64,000 bases of DNA from an uncultured Clostridia bacterium (GCA_944392605.1 CALXXE010000001.1:1-64000); one strand, 5' to 3'; counted from the first letter of the stretch, positions 52,618 to 63,090 are shown. A program made the numbers and translations. Notes: generated from the sequence alone by a model not told the origin.

Positions 52618-52650
52618 TTAGTATAAAATTTTGTCTAATTTTAATACTAA
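52618..52650. promoter_or_regulatory. Inverted repeat in the divergent intergenic region
   Basis: TTAGTAT-aAAATT ... AATTTt-ATACTAA (one bulge) in the gap between the divergent genes at 52559 and 52706; could be an operator or shared regulator site. Confidence 0.4.
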
Positions 52651-52705
52651 TATTAAGAAAAAATTTATTTTAAATAAATTAAATTTTATAATTTAGGAGC
52701 AAAAA

Positions 52706-52987
52706 ATGCAGGCAAGTGTTAGTTTATATAGCAATAAAAAAGGGGAATTGAATAATTTTTTAAGTCGTTTTTATAATACTGATTTAGAGATTTATGACTC
52801 CTTTTCTTGGCAAAAAAAATACGCTAACCCATTAGAGTTAGCTGAAATAATTGGTATTTTTATTGATAATCTAGATAATTATAATATTACTATGTGGATT
52901 TCATTAGATAAAGATGTATTTATTTCAATTTCAGAAGATAACGCAGATGATATCATTAAATATCTTTATGAAAGATATCCTTATTAA
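52706..52987 (+). CDS. Hypothetical protein of 93 residues
   Basis: No family recognised. Sequence shows short strands and helices (FLSRFYNTDLEIYDSF, NPLELAEIIGIFIDNLDNYNI, DDIIKYLYERYPY) and no TM. AGGAG precedes the ATG. It stands on the plus strand, between the divergent 313-residue protein gene and the convergent dtd gene, eight bases away. Confidence 0.55.
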   Translation: MQASVSLYSNKKGELNNFLSRFYNTDLEIYDSFSWQKKYANPLELAEIIGIFIDNLDNYNITMWISLDKDVFISISEDNADDIIKYLYERYPY

Positions 52988-52994
52988 TTATGTA

Positions 52995-53435
52995 CTATTT
53001 TTCAATTATGATAGTTACTGGTCCATCATTTAATAAACTTACTTTCATATCTGCACCAAAAATACCTTTTTCTACTTCTATTCCATATTTTCCTTTACAT
53101 TCATTACAAAAATATTCATATAATTCTTCGGCTTGTTCAGGTCTTGCTGCATCTATAAATGATGGTCTATTTCCATCACTACAATTAGCATAAAGTGTAA
53201 ATTGTGATACTATTAGAAGTTTTCCTCCTACCGCTTTTAAATCCAGATTCATTTTACCATTTTCATCTGTAAATACTCTTAGTTTACAAAGCTTCTTTAC
53301 AAGATAATCTGCTTGCTCTTTGGTATCGCTATGAGTAACTCCTAGCAATACCAAAAAGCCTTTATCTATTTTTCCTACTGTTTTTCCATCTACATCTACT
53401 TTTGCGTTTTTTACTCTTTGAACTACAATTTTCAT
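52995..53435 (-). CDS. dtd: D-aminoacyl-tRNA deacylase
   Basis: 146 residues. [43 protein letters not shown] (the GPVT partner loop) and the C-terminal [11 protein letters not shown] are the family marks. It releases D-amino acids from tRNA. AGAGGAG precedes the ATG. Confidence 0.95.
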   Translation of the reverse strand: MKIVVQRVKNAKVDVDGKTVGKIDKGFLVLLGVTHSDTKEQADYLVKKLCKLRVFTDENGKMNLDLKAVGGKLLIVSQFTLYANCSDGNRPSFIDAARPEQAEELYEYFCNECKGKYGIEVEKGIFGADMKVSLLNDGPVTIIIEK

Positions 53436-53469
53436 ATTTACTCCTCTTGTTACTTTTCATATTTATTTT

Positions 53470-54051
53470 CTAATATGTTTCTATATCATCATTATTATTA
53501 TTATTTTTTTCTTCACTTTCATCGCTATCTTCTACATTTGATTCAACTTTTACTGTTTTTTCTAAATTTTTGTTTTCTTCTTGTTCTTCTGTCTTCTCTT
53601 CCTCTTTATTATTCTCTTGGCTTTCATTTTCTTCAAATAGACTTACATTTTCATAACTTTCATCTTGTTCAGTTACATCTTCTTGTTTTGCACCACAATT
53701 TGGACAATACTTATATTCTTTATCCATTTCTACATAGCAGTTTTTACATTGTTTTTTGTCTCTTAATTCCAAACACTGACTTAGAAGATCTTCTATTTCA
53801 TCACTTATAACATCTATTTTTGTGCATAACTGCTCTAATTCTTCTTTTATATTTCCTTTTGCTTCTTCATCTTCTCTTAGATGTTCTTCATAAACTTTTT
53901 TACCAATCTCTTCATATAAGTCATCTACTTGTGTTCTTAACCCACTCATTTTTAATTTTAATTTAGTTTCTTTGGCTATCTTTCCTGTTTTATCTGCTGT
54001 TATTTTATATGCCTCTGTTGCCTTTTTACCTAACTTATCAAAAAATTCCAT
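53470..54051 (-). CDS. Coiled-coil zinc-ribbon protein
   Basis: 193 residues. Long helices (about 1-105, ending LEQLCTKIDVISDEIEDLL) precede a zinc ribbon CKNCYVEMDKEYKYCPNCGAK (about 110-130), then a highly acidic, low-complexity tail (EENESQENNKEEEKTEEQEEN). Possibly a stress-related or membrane-associated small protein; function unknown. Start taken at ATG 54051 following AAAGGAAG. Confidence 0.75.
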   Translation of the reverse strand: MEFFDKLGKKATEAYKITADKTGKIAKETKLKLKMSGLRTQVDDLYEEIGKKVYEEHLREDEEAKGNIKEELEQLCTKIDVISDEIEDLLSQCLELRDKKQCKNCYVEMDKEYKYCPNCGAKQEDVTEQDESYENVSLFEENESQENNKEEEKTEEQEENKNLEKTVKVESNVEDSDESEEKNNNNNDDIETY

Positions 54052-54103
54052 TATCTTTCTTCCTTTCATTTTTTAATAATAGTATAACCAAAATTTGTAT
54101 TAT

Positions 54104-55093
54104 TTACTCCCATTCACACTTTTTTTCTTTTGTCATTAGTTGTCTAACAGCTTCTTCTGGTTTTAAACCATTATATATAACATTATAAACAGTTTCTGTT
54201 ATTGGCATATAAATATTATTTATTTTTCCTAATTCATAAGCCACATCTATGTTATCTATACTCTCTATTACCATTCCTACTTCTTGTTTAGCTTCTTCTA
54301 GTGTTTTTCCTTGTCCTATTAATTTTCCTGCTTTTCTATTTCTACTATGTTCACTAAGACAAGTAACAATTAAATCACCAAGTCCACTTAGACCATAAAA
54401 AGTTTCTCTTCTTCCACCAAGTTTTGTTCCTAATCTTGAAATTTCTCCTAAACCTCTTGTTACTAGTGCTGCAAAACTATTATCTCCAAGACCTATTCCA
54501 GCTGCTACTCCTGCACAAAATGCCATTATATTTTTCAAAGCTCCACCTAATTCTACTCCTTTTACATCATCAGATGTATATACCCTCATTTTTTCTGACA
54601 TAAATGCATCTTGAATAAGAGTTAATATTTCTTCATCATGTGATGCTATTACTAATACTGTTGGTATTGCTATTGCTACTTCTTCCGCATGGCTTGGTCC
54701 TGTTAATACTCCTATTCTTGCTGTTGGCAATTCATCTAATATTACTTCATCTAAAGTTTTTAGACTCTCTTTTTCAAATCCTTTAGAACATATTATAACT
54801 GGTTTGTTTCCTACATATTCTTTATATTTTACAAATGTTTCTCTTGTGAATTTTGATGGAGTAACATGTAATATAAAATCTGCTCCATCTACCACTTCTT
54901 TTATGTCTGTATAACATACTACGCTATCAGGAATTACCACTCCATTTAGAAACTTACATTTTCTTTCATTATTTATAAGATTTTTTTCCTCCTCATTAAA
55001 TGACCATATTTTTACATTATGTCCAACACTTGCTAAATGAGTAGCTAATGCTGCTCCCCAACTTCCGCTTCCTATAATTGCTACATTACTCAT
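54104..55093 (-). CDS. gpsA: NAD(P)+-dependent glycerol-3-phosphate dehydrogenase
   Basis: 329 residues. NAD-binding IGSGSWGAALATHLASVGH; GADFILHVTPSKFTRETF; catalytic lysine region GVELGGALKNIMAFCAGVAAGIGLGDNSFAALVTRGLGEI; LSGLGDLIVTCLSEHSRNRKAG. Reduces dihydroxyacetone phosphate to glycerol 3-phosphate for phospholipids. In the der-plsY-gpsA operon of Clostridia with a hypothetical protein between. Confidence 0.97.
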   Translation of the reverse strand: MSNVAIIGSGSWGAALATHLASVGHNVKIWSFNEEEKNLINNERKCKFLNGVVIPDSVVCYTDIKEVVDGADFILHVTPSKFTRETFVKYKEYVGNKPVIICSKGFEKESLKTLDEVILDELPTARIGVLTGPSHAEEVAIAIPTVLVIASHDEEILTLIQDAFMSEKMRVYTSDDVKGVELGGALKNIMAFCAGVAAGIGLGDNSFAALVTRGLGEISRLGTKLGGRRETFYGLSGLGDLIVTCLSEHSRNRKAGKLIGQGKTLEEAKQEVGMVIESIDNIDVAYELGKINNIYMPITETVYNVIYNGLKPEEAVRQLMTKEKKCEWE

Positions 55094-55099
55094 CTTCTT

Positions 55100-55693
55100 C
55101 TATCTCCTTTGTTTAATATATGCTATAATTCCTACTACTATTATCACAACAAGTATAATCATTAATACTTTTGTTACAAATGGTATAAATTCTGTATCTG
55201 GTTGTTTTACTGTATTTTTTTCATAATTATATTCTACCTTACATACACCATTACTTATTTTAAAATTATCAATATGAACAATATCATCTTTATTCATATT
55301 TTTCACTCTATATTTCATATTCATTTTATTATAATTTGAAAGAATATCAAATTCATATTTACCTTTTTCATTTTCTTGTAAAAGAATTTGGATATATTTT
55401 ACTCCACCTTCTTCATATAATTCATCACTTATACTTTCTTTATCAACTCTTATACTTGGTATATCATTACTTTTTAGAGTTTCTACTCCTGTATATTCTA
55501 TATTAAGACCATCTTCTTCTATTGCAAATAAAATATAATCTTTTGGAAGTAACAAATATAAATCAAAATCCTCGCTTACATCTGATGCTTTAAATTCTAA
55601 CGTATAAGTTTTTTCATATGCATAGCTATAATTAAATAATATTACTCCTATTATCATTACAAAAACACTAAATATTGTAATCATTCTTTTCAT
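55100..55693 (-). CDS. Exported protein with C-terminal TM, unknown function
   Basis: 197 residues: signal peptide (residues 1-25, end NYSYA) and a C-terminal TM (about 172-192) before KQRR; the outside part is beta-rich (YTLEFKASDVSEDFDLYLLL). Type I membrane layout. It lies between plsY and gpsA in the operon, which may hint at an envelope role; family not recognised. AAGGAGAG precedes the ATG. Confidence 0.6.
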   Translation of the reverse strand: MKRMITIFSVFVMIIGVILFNYSYAYEKTYTLEFKASDVSEDFDLYLLLPKDYILFAIEEDGLNIEYTGVETLKSNDIPSIRVDKESISDELYEEGGVKYIQILLQENEKGKYEFDILSNYNKMNMKYRVKNMNKDDIVHIDNFKISNGVCKVEYNYEKNTVKQPDTEFIPFVTKVLMIILVVIIVVGIIAYIKQRR

Positions 55694-55717
55694 TTGTTTT
55701 CTCTCCTTTTATTTTCT

Positions 55718-56356
55718 TTATTTCTTAAAACTAACTTTGTTCTCTGTACCATTTAATATTCTTTTAATATTACTTCTATGATTAAATAATACTATCACAG
55801 CTAATATTACACTATATATAAAATACACGTTTCCAGATTTTCCTTCTGTTAAAACTGTGTAATGTTCGTTTATAAATAATGTAAGTATAGGGAATAAAAC
55901 TGCTGCTGCACATGAACCAACTGATACCATCCTTGTTAATATCATTAATACTAAAGCAAATACCAAACAAATTAATCCAATTTGCCAATTACTTAATAAT
56001 AATACTCCAAGTGATGTTGCAACTCCCTTTCCTCCTTTAAATCCAAAAAATACTGGAAAAGTATGTCCTAAAATTACTGCTACACCTGCTATTTGTACCA
56101 ATAATTCTTTATTTATATCTGGTATATTTCCAAGTAATATTGCTATTCCTATTGAAACGACTCCTTTTAATATGTCACAAACAAGTGTTATAGCTGCTGC
56201 TTTTTTTCCTACAGAACGAAGCATATTTGTCGTTCCTGCATTTCCACTTCCTTTTTCTCTTACATCAAACCCTGCAAATTTCTTACTAAATATTACTGAA
56301 AAGTTTACACTACCTATACAATATGCAATTATTGCCATAATTATATATACTACCAT
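55718..56356 (-). CDS. plsY: Glycerol-3-phosphate acyltransferase PlsY
   Basis: 212 residues with about five TM helices. The three conserved motifs: GSGNAGTTNMLRS, ILGHTFPVFFGFKGGKGVATSLG and FNHRSNIKRILNGTENK. Uses acyl phosphate and glycerol 3-phosphate to make lysophosphatidate. AGGAGGG precedes the ATG. Confidence 0.95.
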   Translation of the reverse strand: MVVYIIMAIIAYCIGSVNFSVIFSKKFAGFDVREKGSGNAGTTNMLRSVGKKAAAITLVCDILKGVVSIGIAILLGNIPDINKELLVQIAGVAVILGHTFPVFFGFKGGKGVATSLGVLLLSNWQIGLICLVFALVLMILTRMVSVGSCAAAVLFPILTLFINEHYTVLTEGKSGNVYFIYSVILAVIVLFNHRSNIKRILNGTENKVSFKK

Positions 56357-56359
56357 CTT

Positions 56360-57703
56360 TTAAAATCCCTCCTTTTGTGCTTCTTTGTCTGATTTTTCTC
56401 TTGCGATTATTCTTATTGGCGTTCCATCTAAACCAAATTCTTTTCTTATTTGATTTACTAAATATCTCTCATAAGAAAAATGGAATAACTGTTTATTATT
56501 CACAAATATAACAAATGTTGGTGGCTTTGTTGATACTTGTGTTCCGTAATATATTCTTAATCTTCTTCCTTTATCTGAAGGTGGTTGCACTATTGCAATC
56601 GCTTCATTTATAACTTGATTTAATACAGATGTTTTTACCCTCATACTATTTTGTTCTGCAACATAATTTATAAGATCGAATAACTTACTTACTCTTTGTC
56701 CTGTTAATGCTGATATAAATATAATAGGTGCATATGACAAATATTTCAATTTTTGATATATGTCTTTTTTATACTCTTCTAATGTTCCCGTCTCTTTTTC
56801 CACAGCATCCCATTTATTAACAACTATTATTACACCTTTTCCCGCTTCATGTGCTTCCCCTGCTATTTTTGCATCTTGGTCTGTCACTCCTTCAACAGCA
56901 TCTATCATCATTAAACAGACATCTGCCCTTTCTATTGCTAAAAGAGTTCTCATTATGCTGTATTTCTCTATTGTTTCTTTTATCTTACTCTTTTTTCTTA
57001 CTCCTGCTGTATCTATTAAAATATATTTTCCTTTTTCATTTTCAAATTCAGAATCTATTGCATCTCTTGTCGTTCCTGCAATATCACTAACTATAGCTCT
57101 ATTTTCTCCTAATATTTTATTTACTAAAGAAGATTTTCCAACATTAGGCTTTCCTATTACTGCAACTTTTATTTTATCATCATCATGTTCACTTTCATCA
57201 CTTTTAGGAAACTTATCATATATTTCATCTAACACATCTCCTATTCCTATTGCATTTGTTGCTGAAATTGGGAAAGGCTCTCCTATTCCTAAATTATAAA
57301 ATTCATAAATCTCCTCTTTATCTTTTTCTATATTATCTGCTTTATTACATACAAGTACAATTGGCTTTCCTGATTTTTTAAGCATTATAGCAATTTCTCT
57401 ATCTGCTGCTGTTACTCCTTGTCTTATATCTGTTAAAAATATTATTACATCCGCCATCGCTATTGCTAAATTTGCTTGCTCTCTCATTTGAGAAAGTATT
57501 ATATCATCTGAGTCTGGTTCTATTCCTCCTGTATCTATTAAGGTAAAGTCTCTTCCTCTCCAGTTTGTTTCAGCATAAATTCTATCTCTTGTTACTCCTG
57601 GAGTATCTTGTACTATTGAAATTCTTGAACCTGCTAAATAATTAAAAAATGTTGATTTACCTACATTTGGCTTTCCTATTATTGCTACTATTGGTTTTGA
57701 CAT
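56360..57703 (-). CDS. der: Ribosome-assembly GTPase Der
   Basis: 447 residues with two GTPase domains: [32 protein letters not shown]; and [40 protein letters not shown]; a C-terminal KH-like domain ends [19 protein letters not shown]. Needed for 50S maturation. Start at ATG 57703 after AAAGGAA; a TTG 7 codons earlier overlaps that site. Confidence 0.96.
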   Translation of the reverse strand: MSKPIVAIIGKPNVGKSTFFNYLAGSRISIVQDTPGVTRDRIYAETNWRGRDFTLIDTGGIEPDSDDIILSQMREQANLAIAMADVIIFLTDIRQGVTAADREIAIMLKKSGKPIVLVCNKADNIEKDKEEIYEFYNLGIGEPFPISATNAIGIGDVLDEIYDKFPKSDESEHDDDKIKVAVIGKPNVGKSSLVNKILGENRAIVSDIAGTTRDAIDSEFENEKGKYILIDTAGVRKKSKIKETIEKYSIMRTLLAIERADVCLMMIDAVEGVTDQDAKIAGEAHEAGKGVIIVVNKWDAVEKETGTLEEYKKDIYQKLKYLSYAPIIFISALTGQRVSKLFDLINYVAEQNSMRVKTSVLNQVINEAIAIVQPPSDKGRRLRIYYGTQVSTKPPTFVIFVNNKQLFHFSYERYLVNQIRKEFGLDGTPIRIIAREKSDKEAQKEGF

Positions 57704-57769
57704 TGTTTTTTTCCTTTCTTTCAAATATGTGTATAGTATATCATAAATTTAACCTAAATAACAAGAAAA

Positions 57770-57804
57770 AAGCAAAATTTTGAAATATTCAAAACTTTGC
57801 TTTC
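57770..57804 (-). terminator. Terminator of pyk
   Basis: AAAGCAAAGTTTTGAA / TTCAAAATTTTGCTTT hairpin followed by TTTTC on the minus strand. Confidence 0.78.
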
Positions 57805-57833
57805 TATCATAATATATCATATATTTGTTTTAG

Positions 57834-59276
57834 TTATATTTTTACACATCCACCAATAACTTTTCCTTTATTTTGTTTTGGTAAAGCTGATGCTCCTCCA
57901 GATAATACAATCATATCTCCTTCTTCAACTAAACCTTCTGCTTTTAATTTTTCAATTCCAGCGTTTATCGTATCATCTATTGTAGCTTCTCCTTCACAAA
58001 GAACTGGTATTGTATTAAATATTAATGATAATTGGTTAAATGTTTTTCTATTATCTGTAACTGCAAATATTGGGCATTTTGGTGCTAATGCAGCTAATTT
58101 TACTATAGAATCACCTTTATGAGTATATGCAACTATTGCATCTGCTTGTATTTGCTCTGCAGTTATACAAGTTGTATATGCTAAAGCATGTTCTACATCT
58201 TTCTTCTCATGGTCAAAGTTTCTCTTATAGAATCTCTTCCAATATTTTATTGAACCTTCTACTGCTTTTGAAATCTTAGACATAGCTCTTATACATTCTA
58301 CTGGATATTTACCCATAGCACATTCACCTGATAACATGATATCACTAGTAACATCATATACAGCATTTGCTACGTCACTAACTTCTGCACGTGTTGGTCT
58401 TGGATTTGTTGTCATTGATTCTAACATTTGTGTTGCTGTAACTACTGGTTTACCAACTTTATTACATTTCTTAATCATTCTTTTTTGATATACTGGTACC
58501 ATTTCCATTGGAACTTCTACACCCATATCTCCACGTGCTACCATTATTCCATCAGATACTTCTAGTATTTCGTCAAAATTATCAATACCTTCTTGACATT
58601 CTATTTTAGAGATTATTCTTATTTTCTCTCCACCGTTTTCATCTAGAAGTTTTCTCATCTCTCTTATGTCATCTGCTCTTCTTACAAATGATGCTGCGAT
58701 GTAATCAAATCCACCTTTTGCCCCTGCAATTAAGTCATCTCTATCTTTTTCTGATATGAATGGCAATTCAAGACTTACTCCAGGTATGTTTACTGTTTTT
58801 CTACTTCCTAATCTTCCTGTATTTAAAGCTTTACAAATAATATCTTTATCTTTTATTTCTGTAACTTCAAACTCTAATGCACCGTCATCTACTAATATTC
58901 TTGAACCTACTTTTACATCTTTATATATTTCTTTATAAGTAAGTGTTGTTTTTTCATTATTTCCGATTATATCTTCATTATAGAATGTAAATGTTTGTCC
59001 TTCATTAACTACTACTTTTTCATCTCTTGACTCTAATATACCTGTTCTTATTTCTGGTCCTTTTGTATCTAACATTAATGCTACAGGTCTATTTAATTTT
59101 TCTCTAACTCTCTTTATTGTTTCTATTTTTTCTTTATTTTCTTCATATCCTCCATGAGAGAAATTAATTCTTGTTACATTTAAACCTGCATTCATTAAAT
59201 TTGTTAACATTTCTTCACTTTCACTTGCTGGTCCTATTGTTCCAATAATCTTTGTTTTTCTAAATACTTTCTTCAT
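57834..59276 (-). CDS. pyk: Pyruvate kinase
   Basis: 480 residues: TKIIGTIGPASESEEML, RINFSHGGYEENKEKI, MLDTKGPEIRTG, IISKIECQEGIDNFDEIL, MVARGDMGVEVP and EVSDVANAVYDVTSDIMLSGECAMG. The C-terminal PEP-utiliser extension of some Firmicute enzymes is absent. Converts PEP and ADP to pyruvate and ATP. AGGAGG precedes the ATG; promoter at 59314-59341. Confidence 0.96.
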   Translation of the reverse strand: MKKVFRKTKIIGTIGPASESEEMLTNLMNAGLNVTRINFSHGGYEENKEKIETIKRVREKLNRPVALMLDTKGPEIRTGILESRDEKVVVNEGQTFTFYNEDIIGNNEKTTLTYKEIYKDVKVGSRILVDDGALEFEVTEIKDKDIICKALNTGRLGSRKTVNIPGVSLELPFISEKDRDDLIAGAKGGFDYIAASFVRRADDIREMRKLLDENGGEKIRIISKIECQEGIDNFDEILEVSDGIMVARGDMGVEVPMEMVPVYQKRMIKKCNKVGKPVVTATQMLESMTTNPRPTRAEVSDVANAVYDVTSDIMLSGECAMGKYPVECIRAMSKISKAVEGSIKYWKRFYKRNFDHEKKDVEHALAYTTCITAEQIQADAIVAYTHKGDSIVKLAALAPKCPIFAVTDNRKTFNQLSLIFNTIPVLCEGEATIDDTINAGIEKLKAEGLVEEGDMIVLSGGASALPKQNKGKVIGGCVKI

Positions 59277-59313
59277 TCTAACTTCCTCCTATACATTTTT
59301 CACACCAAATTGT

Positions 59314-59341
59314 ATTATAACATAGTTTCGACAAAATTCAA
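59314..59341 (-). promoter_or_regulatory. pyk promoter
   Basis: Minus strand: TTGAAT (59341-59336), 16-bp spacer, TATAAT (59319-59314) with upstream TGT. Rest of 59277-59500 holds a terminator and no gene. Confidence 0.6.
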
Positions 59342-59450
59342 GTATTTTTTACATTTTTTTGGAATTATATTATCTTAATATATTATATTCTCGTAGATTT
59401 ATTTTGTTTTCTTTTATATTATTTCCATTTTTGTAAAATATATACATTAA

Positions 59451-59496
59451 AATAGACCTTGATAACTATATAATATATAGTTTATCAAAGTCTATT
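59451..59496 (-). terminator. Terminator of the thioesterase gene
   Basis: AATAGAC...TTGAT / ATCAA...GTCTATT hairpin followed by TTAAT on the minus strand. Confidence 0.7.
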
Positions 59497-59500
59497 AGTT

Positions 59501-60226
59501 TTATTCTAACTCTATTATTGCATGTAAATGTTTCTCATCTTCACTTTGTATTACTACAATATTTTTATTATCTTTTTTAGTATACTTGCAAATAACAGTA
59601 TCTCCTAATTTTATTTCTTTTTTATACATAATTCTAACATTATCAAAAGGTCTATCATTATTATATACATCTTCTGGTAAAGCTTCATAAGCTAAATCCA
59701 AGAAATATAAATTATGCATATGTTTATTTATATCAATGTCTTTTCTAATCACTGTATATTTAATACTTGAAATGAACTCTTCTGGTATTTGTAGCCTGTC
59801 CAAATTTTCCCCTGGAAATACTTCTTTTTCTTCTACATTATAGCTACTAATTACTTCTTCAGTTATTTTAGACATTTTTCCTTCTTCTATGTTAACTAAA
59901 GTCCATTTAGAAGTCGCTATTGCACAAAGATTTTTATTTTCATCATAAATTTCATAATCACGATATGTAAAAAATCTATTTCCAACTCTTGCCCAAGTAT
60001 GTACTTCTAAAGTTTGCCCATATTTAGGTCTATTTAAAACTTTAAGTTTCCAATCTAACAAAATCCATGTTAATTTCTTTATAGGTATATCATTTGAACC
60101 ATATCCTGCAACATCTGAATGATAAGAGCCAATATTTTCTAGCATTCTAAGTATTGCAATATTTTTAATTTTATTATCTTTTCCTATATCTGCTAATCCC
60201 ATTTTAAATTTCTCTTTGAAAGTCAT
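59501..60226 (-). CDS. Acyl-ACP thioesterase
   Basis: 241 residues of double hot-dog fold: MLENIGSYHSDVAGYG, LTWILLDWKLKVLNRPKYGQTLEVHTWARVGNRFFTYRDYEIYDE, and DINKHMHNLYFLDLAYEALP, which contains the N-x-H-like catalytic positions. It frees fatty acids from ACP. The start is ATG 60226 following AGAGGTAGC; a longer frame to 60307 would translate repeat element D and start one codon into the pgi stop, so I reject it. Confidence 0.9.
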   Translation of the reverse strand: MTFKEKFKMGLADIGKDNKIKNIAILRMLENIGSYHSDVAGYGSNDIPIKKLTWILLDWKLKVLNRPKYGQTLEVHTWARVGNRFFTYRDYEIYDENKNLCAIATSKWTLVNIEEGKMSKITEEVISSYNVEEKEVFPGENLDRLQIPEEFISSIKYTVIRKDIDINKHMHNLYFLDLAYEALPEDVYNNDRPFDNVRIMYKKEIKLGDTVICKYTKKDNKNIVVIQSEDEKHLHAIIELE

Positions 60227-60250
60227 TTTGCTACCTCTTTTCTTATAGAT

Positions 60251-60291
60251 GTGTCCCAGATGCGAAATTTTATGCGCATAGGAAACGTCCC
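60251..60291. repeat. GTCCC-bounded interspersed element, copy D
   Basis: GTGTCCC (60251-60257), ATGCG...CGCAT hairpin, GGAAACGTCCC (60281-60291). Begins 16 bases after the pgi stop codon. Confidence 0.65.
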
Positions 60292-60306
60292 TAATGCGAC
60301 ATGACA

Positions 60307-61614
60307 TTAATATCCTGGTTTTTTCAATAATTTGAACATGTTCTTTTTATACTCTTCCACTCCTGGTTGGTCAAATGGATTTATTCCTAATATACTTCCT
60401 GACATAGCACATGCCTTTTCAAAGAAATACATCACTTCTCCTAAATTTTCTTCATCAAGCTTGTTCATCTTAACTAAAATATTAGGGACCTCTCCTGACA
60501 CATGTGCTTGTACTGTTGCCTCCATTGCTTTTTTATTTACAAAATCTAATGTTTTTCCTGCCAAGTAATTTAATCCATCTAAGTTATCGTCATCTGGATT
60601 TATAGTAATATCTGATTTTGGTTCTTCAACATATACCACTGTTTCAAATAAATTTCTTCTTCCTTGTTGTATATATTGTCCCATTGAATGTAAGTCTGTT
60701 GTATTATCAACACCAGCAGGGAATATTCCTTTATTATCTTTTCCTTCACTTTCTCCAAATAATTGTTTCCACCATTCTGTAAAATAGTGCATTTTAGGCT
60801 CATAATTTACTAATATTTCTGTAGTTTTATCTTGCTTATATAATATATTTCTAGCTACTGCATATTGGTAACATTCATTATATTTTAAGTTTGGATCATT
60901 ATATCTATCTTGTGCAATTTTTGCACCTTCCATTAATTTTGTTATATCAATTCCTGCTACCGCTATTGGAAGTAATCCTACTGCTGTCAATACTGAATAT
61001 CTTCCACCTACATTGTCTGGAACTACGAATTCCTCATATCCTTCTTTGTCAGCAAGTGTTTTTAAAGCCCCTCTTTCTTTATCTGTTGTTGCATAAATTC
61101 TACTTCTTGCTTCATCTATTCCATATTTATTTTCTAGTATTTCTCTAAATATTCTAAATGCAATTGCAGGTTCTGTTGTAGTTCCTGATTTTGATATTAC
61201 ATTTATAGAAAAATCTTTATTTTCTACATATTCTATTAATTCATTCATATAATTAGGGCTTAGGTTATTTCCTACATATAATATTTGTGGATATTTTCTT
61301 TGTCTTGCTGGAAGTAAATTATTAAATGTACTTGTTAATGCTTCTATTACAGCTCTTGCTCCTAAATACGAACCACCTATTCCTATTACTAATAATACAT
61401 CAGATTCTTTTTTTATTTTCTTTGCTGCCTTTTTTATTCTTTTAAATTCTTCTTTATCATAATTTGTTGGAAGTTCAAGCCATCCCACAAAATCCTTTTC
61501 ATCGTTTGCTCTTCTATGTAAATCTTTATGAATATTTTCTACTTGCTCCTTATATTCCATTATACTTTTCATTGTTATTCCACTATTTTTTAAATTTAAA
61601 CTTATATCTGCCAT
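60307..61614 (-). CDS. pgi: Glucose-6-phosphate isomerase
   Basis: 435 residues: [57 protein letters not shown] (catalytic Arg/Glu area), [16 protein letters not shown] and a C-terminal [13 protein letters not shown]. Interconverts glucose 6-phosphate and fructose 6-phosphate. AGAGGTGT precedes the ATG. Confidence 0.97.
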   Translation of the reverse strand: MADISLNLKNSGITMKSIMEYKEQVENIHKDLHRRANDEKDFVGWLELPTNYDKEEFKRIKKAAKKIKKESDVLLVIGIGGSYLGARAVIEALTSTFNNLLPARQRKYPQILYVGNNLSPNYMNELIEYVENKDFSINVISKSGTTTEPAIAFRIFREILENKYGIDEARSRIYATTDKERGALKTLADKEGYEEFVVPDNVGGRYSVLTAVGLLPIAVAGIDITKLMEGAKIAQDRYNDPNLKYNECYQYAVARNILYKQDKTTEILVNYEPKMHYFTEWWKQLFGESEGKDNKGIFPAGVDNTTDLHSMGQYIQQGRRNLFETVVYVEEPKSDITINPDDDNLDGLNYLAGKTLDFVNKKAMEATVQAHVSGEVPNILVKMNKLDEENLGEVMYFFEKACAMSGSILGINPFDQPGVEEYKKNMFKLLKKPGY

Positions 61615-61721
61615 ATACTTACACCTCTACTTTCTCTAAAATTTCCAGTTACATTATATACAAGTAATTTATATAATTCAAGTTTTTAACTAAAGTTATT
61701 AAAGTTTTTTGAAGCAAAAAA

Positions 61722-61787
61722 GGGACGGGCTTTTTTTGTCTCAAGTTCACGTTTCTTTTCAAGATGAGACAAAATTTTCCCGTCCCC
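61722..61787. repeat. GTCCC-type interspersed element, copy E (large palindrome)
   Basis: GGGACGGG (61722-61729) and CCCGTCCC (61779-61786) close a 65-bp palindrome with inner arms TTTTGTCTC/GAGACAAAA. It starts directly after the TAA stop of spoIIP (61788-61790) on the minus strand; runs into the pgi promoter region. Confidence 0.7.
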
Positions 61788-62984
61788 TTATTGTATCACT
61801 TCATGCATCACTGTTGCTAAATATTTCATACTTGTTAGACATTGTTCTAATGTATTTCCTGTTGCTCCAACTTCTATTATACTTGCATATTTTCCTGTAT
61901 GTTGATTATATCTTGATTTAGTTAACATCATTGTCTTAAATAAACCTGGATACATTTCATTTGCTTTCTGCTGTACTTTTATTGCAAATTTTAAGTTTTC
62001 TTTCCAATTTGGATGCCATAAACCTCCTGCATCTGTTCCTATTACAAACATTAACTGAGCGGCTTCTTCATCACCTATTTTTACAGTTGGTGCATAATCA
62101 CTCCTAGAACCTATCGCATCTCTATGTACATCTATTATTATATCGCTAGGTGTTGTTTGTAATATATTCTCCACTGTTTTTAATGAACGTGTGTAAGAAC
62201 CATTATATGCCGGATAATCATGATAATCTGTATTATGTACTACATTATAATTATATTGTTTTAAATATGTTTCTAGTTCTGTTCCAACTCTTGTTACTGT
62301 AAAGTTTAAATCTGTTGTTCTAAAATTTCCTGTTGGTGTATATGGATATTTTTCACTTGAAGTATAACTTTCACAACTATGAGTATGAAATAATATTATA
62401 TTCTTATTATCAATTGTAAGGTCATCTGTGTTAAACATATCTTCTGTTATTTGATAGTCTGTTTCATTTTTTATTTTCACACTTCCTATACTTGTATTAC
62501 TTCCATCACTTATAGGATTTGGAGTTATTACTTCTGTTTGAACTCCTGCATTTGCCACAACATTTTTTTCATCATTTTCACTACCACCATCTTGCACATC
62601 TTCTTCATTATTCTCATCTGATTTTTCTATAGTCTTACTTTTTTCAATATTTTCCATTCCTTTAATAGAACTAATCTGAGTTCCAAGCATCATTTGTAAC
62701 ATACTTTCATCTTGAATTTCATCATCTTCTTTTGCTATATTTTTGTATTCATCATTCACATTTGAGATTACAGGAATTGTTTGGTCTAATGCATATAACA
62801 TACTATTTCCTTCGAGGAAATTTATTTCTTTTCCTAATTTTTGAATTATATTATTGTCACTACTATTATTTTCGTTATTTTTGCCTAGTCCTTTACTCAC
62901 AAAAAAAATTACTAATCCAGTCAATATAATTCCTAATAAATATTTTAATATATCTTTCATCTTTAATACTGCAACATTAAACAT
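61788..62984 (-). CDS. spoIIP: Stage II sporulation protein P
   Basis: 398 residues: N-terminal TM (about 11-30), a low-complexity stalk and the SpoIIP amidase/endopeptidase domain (about 200-398: ILFHTHSCESYTSSEKYPYTPTG, LKTVENILQTTPSDIIIDVHRDA, TDAGGLWHPNWKENLKFA, ASIIEVGATGNTLEQC). It hydrolyses peptidoglycan with SpoIID and SpoIIM during engulfment, which makes the organism a likely sporulator. AAGGAGAG precedes the ATG. Confidence 0.95.
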   Translation of the reverse strand: MFNVAVLKMKDILKYLLGIILTGLVIFFVSKGLGKNNENNSSDNNIIQKLGKEINFLEGNSMLYALDQTIPVISNVNDEYKNIAKEDDEIQDESMLQMMLGTQISSIKGMENIEKSKTIEKSDENNEEDVQDGGSENDEKNVVANAGVQTEVITPNPISDGSNTSIGSVKIKNETDYQITEDMFNTDDLTIDNKNIILFHTHSCESYTSSEKYPYTPTGNFRTTDLNFTVTRVGTELETYLKQYNYNVVHNTDYHDYPAYNGSYTRSLKTVENILQTTPSDIIIDVHRDAIGSRSDYAPTVKIGDEEAAQLMFVIGTDAGGLWHPNWKENLKFAIKVQQKANEMYPGLFKTMMLTKSRYNQHTGKYASIIEVGATGNTLEQCLTSMKYLATVMHEVIQ

Positions 62985-63056
62985 ATTTCTCTCCTTATCT
63001 TACGTTATCATATTTATATATATTCAGACATTTAAAAAATATGTTTAAACCAAAAA

Positions 63057-63080
63057 AAATTCGGTAATAATACCGAATTT
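63057..63080 (-). terminator. Terminator
   Basis: AAATTCGGTA-TTAT-TACCGAATTT hairpin with TTTTT on the minus strand, downstream of the 112-residue membrane protein gene. Confidence 0.8.
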
Positions 63081-63090
63081 TTTATTTCTT

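Noticed and set aside
53418..53810. Plus-strand 130-residue open frame rich in Leu/His/Phe
   Set aside because: It is the complement of the acidic, low-complexity tail of the zinc-ribbon protein and has no start signal; typical shadow frame.
60227..60307. Longer start of the thioesterase gene (27 extra residues)
   Set aside because: The extension is translated from repeat element D and overlaps the pgi stop; a clear ribosome site precedes the ATG at 60226.
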